A DNA stretch of 64,000 bases, from assembly GCA_017992055.1 (NCBI GenBank), contig JAGOPK010000004.1, positions 48,165 to 112,164 on the forward strand, in the 5' to 3' direction. Position 1 is the first letter of the stretch. Each line of letters begins with the position of its first letter. The DNA comes from Burkholderiaceae bacterium (lineage in GTDB: Bacteria; Pseudomonadota; Gammaproteobacteria; Burkholderiales; Burkholderiaceae_C). The translations under genes and the position numbers were made by a program. The notes beneath the pieces were generated by a model, which was not told where the DNA came from, ran no database searches, and saw only the letters and a program-made list of their open reading frames with translations. Below, in pieces: positions 63,667-64,000 of this stretch.

Positions 63667-64000
63667 ATGCCTCGCCGCAGCCCTGTCCCCACGACGCTCG
63701 CCCCCTATGCCCAGGTCAAGCAGCACCTGCGCGATGCGCTGGCCGCCGGCAAGTACCCGCCGGGCGCACTGATGCCCAGCGAGGCCGAGCTGGTGGCGCA
63801 GTTCGGCGTCAGCCGCATGACCGTCAACCGCGCGCTGCGCGAGCTGCAGGCCGAGGGCCTGGTCGAGCGCGTGCAGGGCGTCGGCACCTTCGCCGCCCAG
63901 CTGGCCAAGGTGGCCTCGCAGCTGATGATCCGCGACCTGCACGAGGAGATCGAGGCCCGCGGCCACCAGCACCGCAGCCAGGTGCACATCAAGCGCCAGG
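63667..64000 (+). CDS. hutC: Histidine utilisation repressor HutC (partial, C-terminus beyond window)
   Basis: GntR-family repressor of hut genes; only the first 111 residues are present. The winged helix (about 12-80) reads [20 protein letters not shown] and [20 protein letters not shown], with [14 protein letters not shown] ending the wing. The UTRA effector domain, which binds urocanate, begins near residue 90 and runs off the window. Divergent from hutU across the operator. Confidence 0.93.
   Translation, partial: MPRRSPVPTTLAPYAQVKQHLRDALAAGKYPPGALMPSEAELVAQFGVSRMTVNRALRELQAEGLVERVQGVGTFAAQLAKVASQLMIRDLHEEIEARGHQHRSQVHIKRQ

Overview
The window is 64 kb of very GC-rich, densely coding bacterial DNA. 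Two tripartite-tricarboxylate-type (Bug) binding proteins, a PEP-CTERM surface protein, a gentisate pathway, many LysR/IclR/GntR regulators and ATGA-overlapping operons all suggest a betaproteobacterium of the order Burkholderiales, possibly the Rubrivivax/Leptothrix or Comamonadaceae side. This placement is inference from gene content. I saw no rRNA, tRNA, CRISPR array, transposase or intact prophage. Genes fill the window almost completely; the only gap above 300 bases is 22492-22897.

Left part (1-6475): a truncated prkA kinase gene, a PanE-like reductase divergent from an IclR regulator, then a two-gene unit of a GH108 muramidase and a TPR/trypsin-like protease. From 22491 down to 6594 the minus strand carries fourteen genes with gaps of at most 68 bases: class II aldolase, an oligopeptide-type ABC transporter (binding protein, two permeases, fused double ATPase), D-2-hydroxyacid dehydrogenase, class III aminotransferase, two acetylpolyamine-amidohydrolase-like deacetylases, a DMT exporter, a GntR regulator, an APH-type kinase, a phospholyase-like class III enzyme and an M20 deacylase. 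It looks like one long catabolic operon for an acylated amine or amino alcohol. Divergent from it, 22898-27590 encodes 3-hydroxybenzoate to gentisate to fumarate plus pyruvate.

Middle part (27700-41437): TRIC-type membrane protein, fused indolepyruvate ferredoxin oxidoreductase, a LysR/Bug/GNAT group, a PEP-CTERM SGNH hydrolase overlapping a lipoprotein hydrolase, an Lrp regulator, and an AraC/CMD/thioredoxin-like/GATase group. At 41497-46026 lies the most striking locus: an IntI-type (integron) integrase gene with a LexA box just upstream, followed 26 bases later by the error-prone polymerase gene dnaE2. No imuA/imuB and no recognisable attI/attC cassette array accompany them. This looks like an SOS-inducible recombinase plus mutagenic polymerase unit.

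Right part (46143-64000): a protein with five tandem repeats and a papain-like cysteine protease domain plus a small partner gene; housekeeping and stress genes (esterase, yaaA, 2OG-Fe dioxygenase, nitronate monooxygenase, arfB, LysE, ogt); an isolated Rz/Rz1-like spanin pair; DUF808 and SulP-STAS-cNMP membrane proteins; and the histidine utilisation locus, in which hutU-hutH lead into a TauABC-like ABC transporter. hutC is divergent, and a perfect 16-bp HutC-type palindrome sits in the spacer of the predicted hutU promoter.
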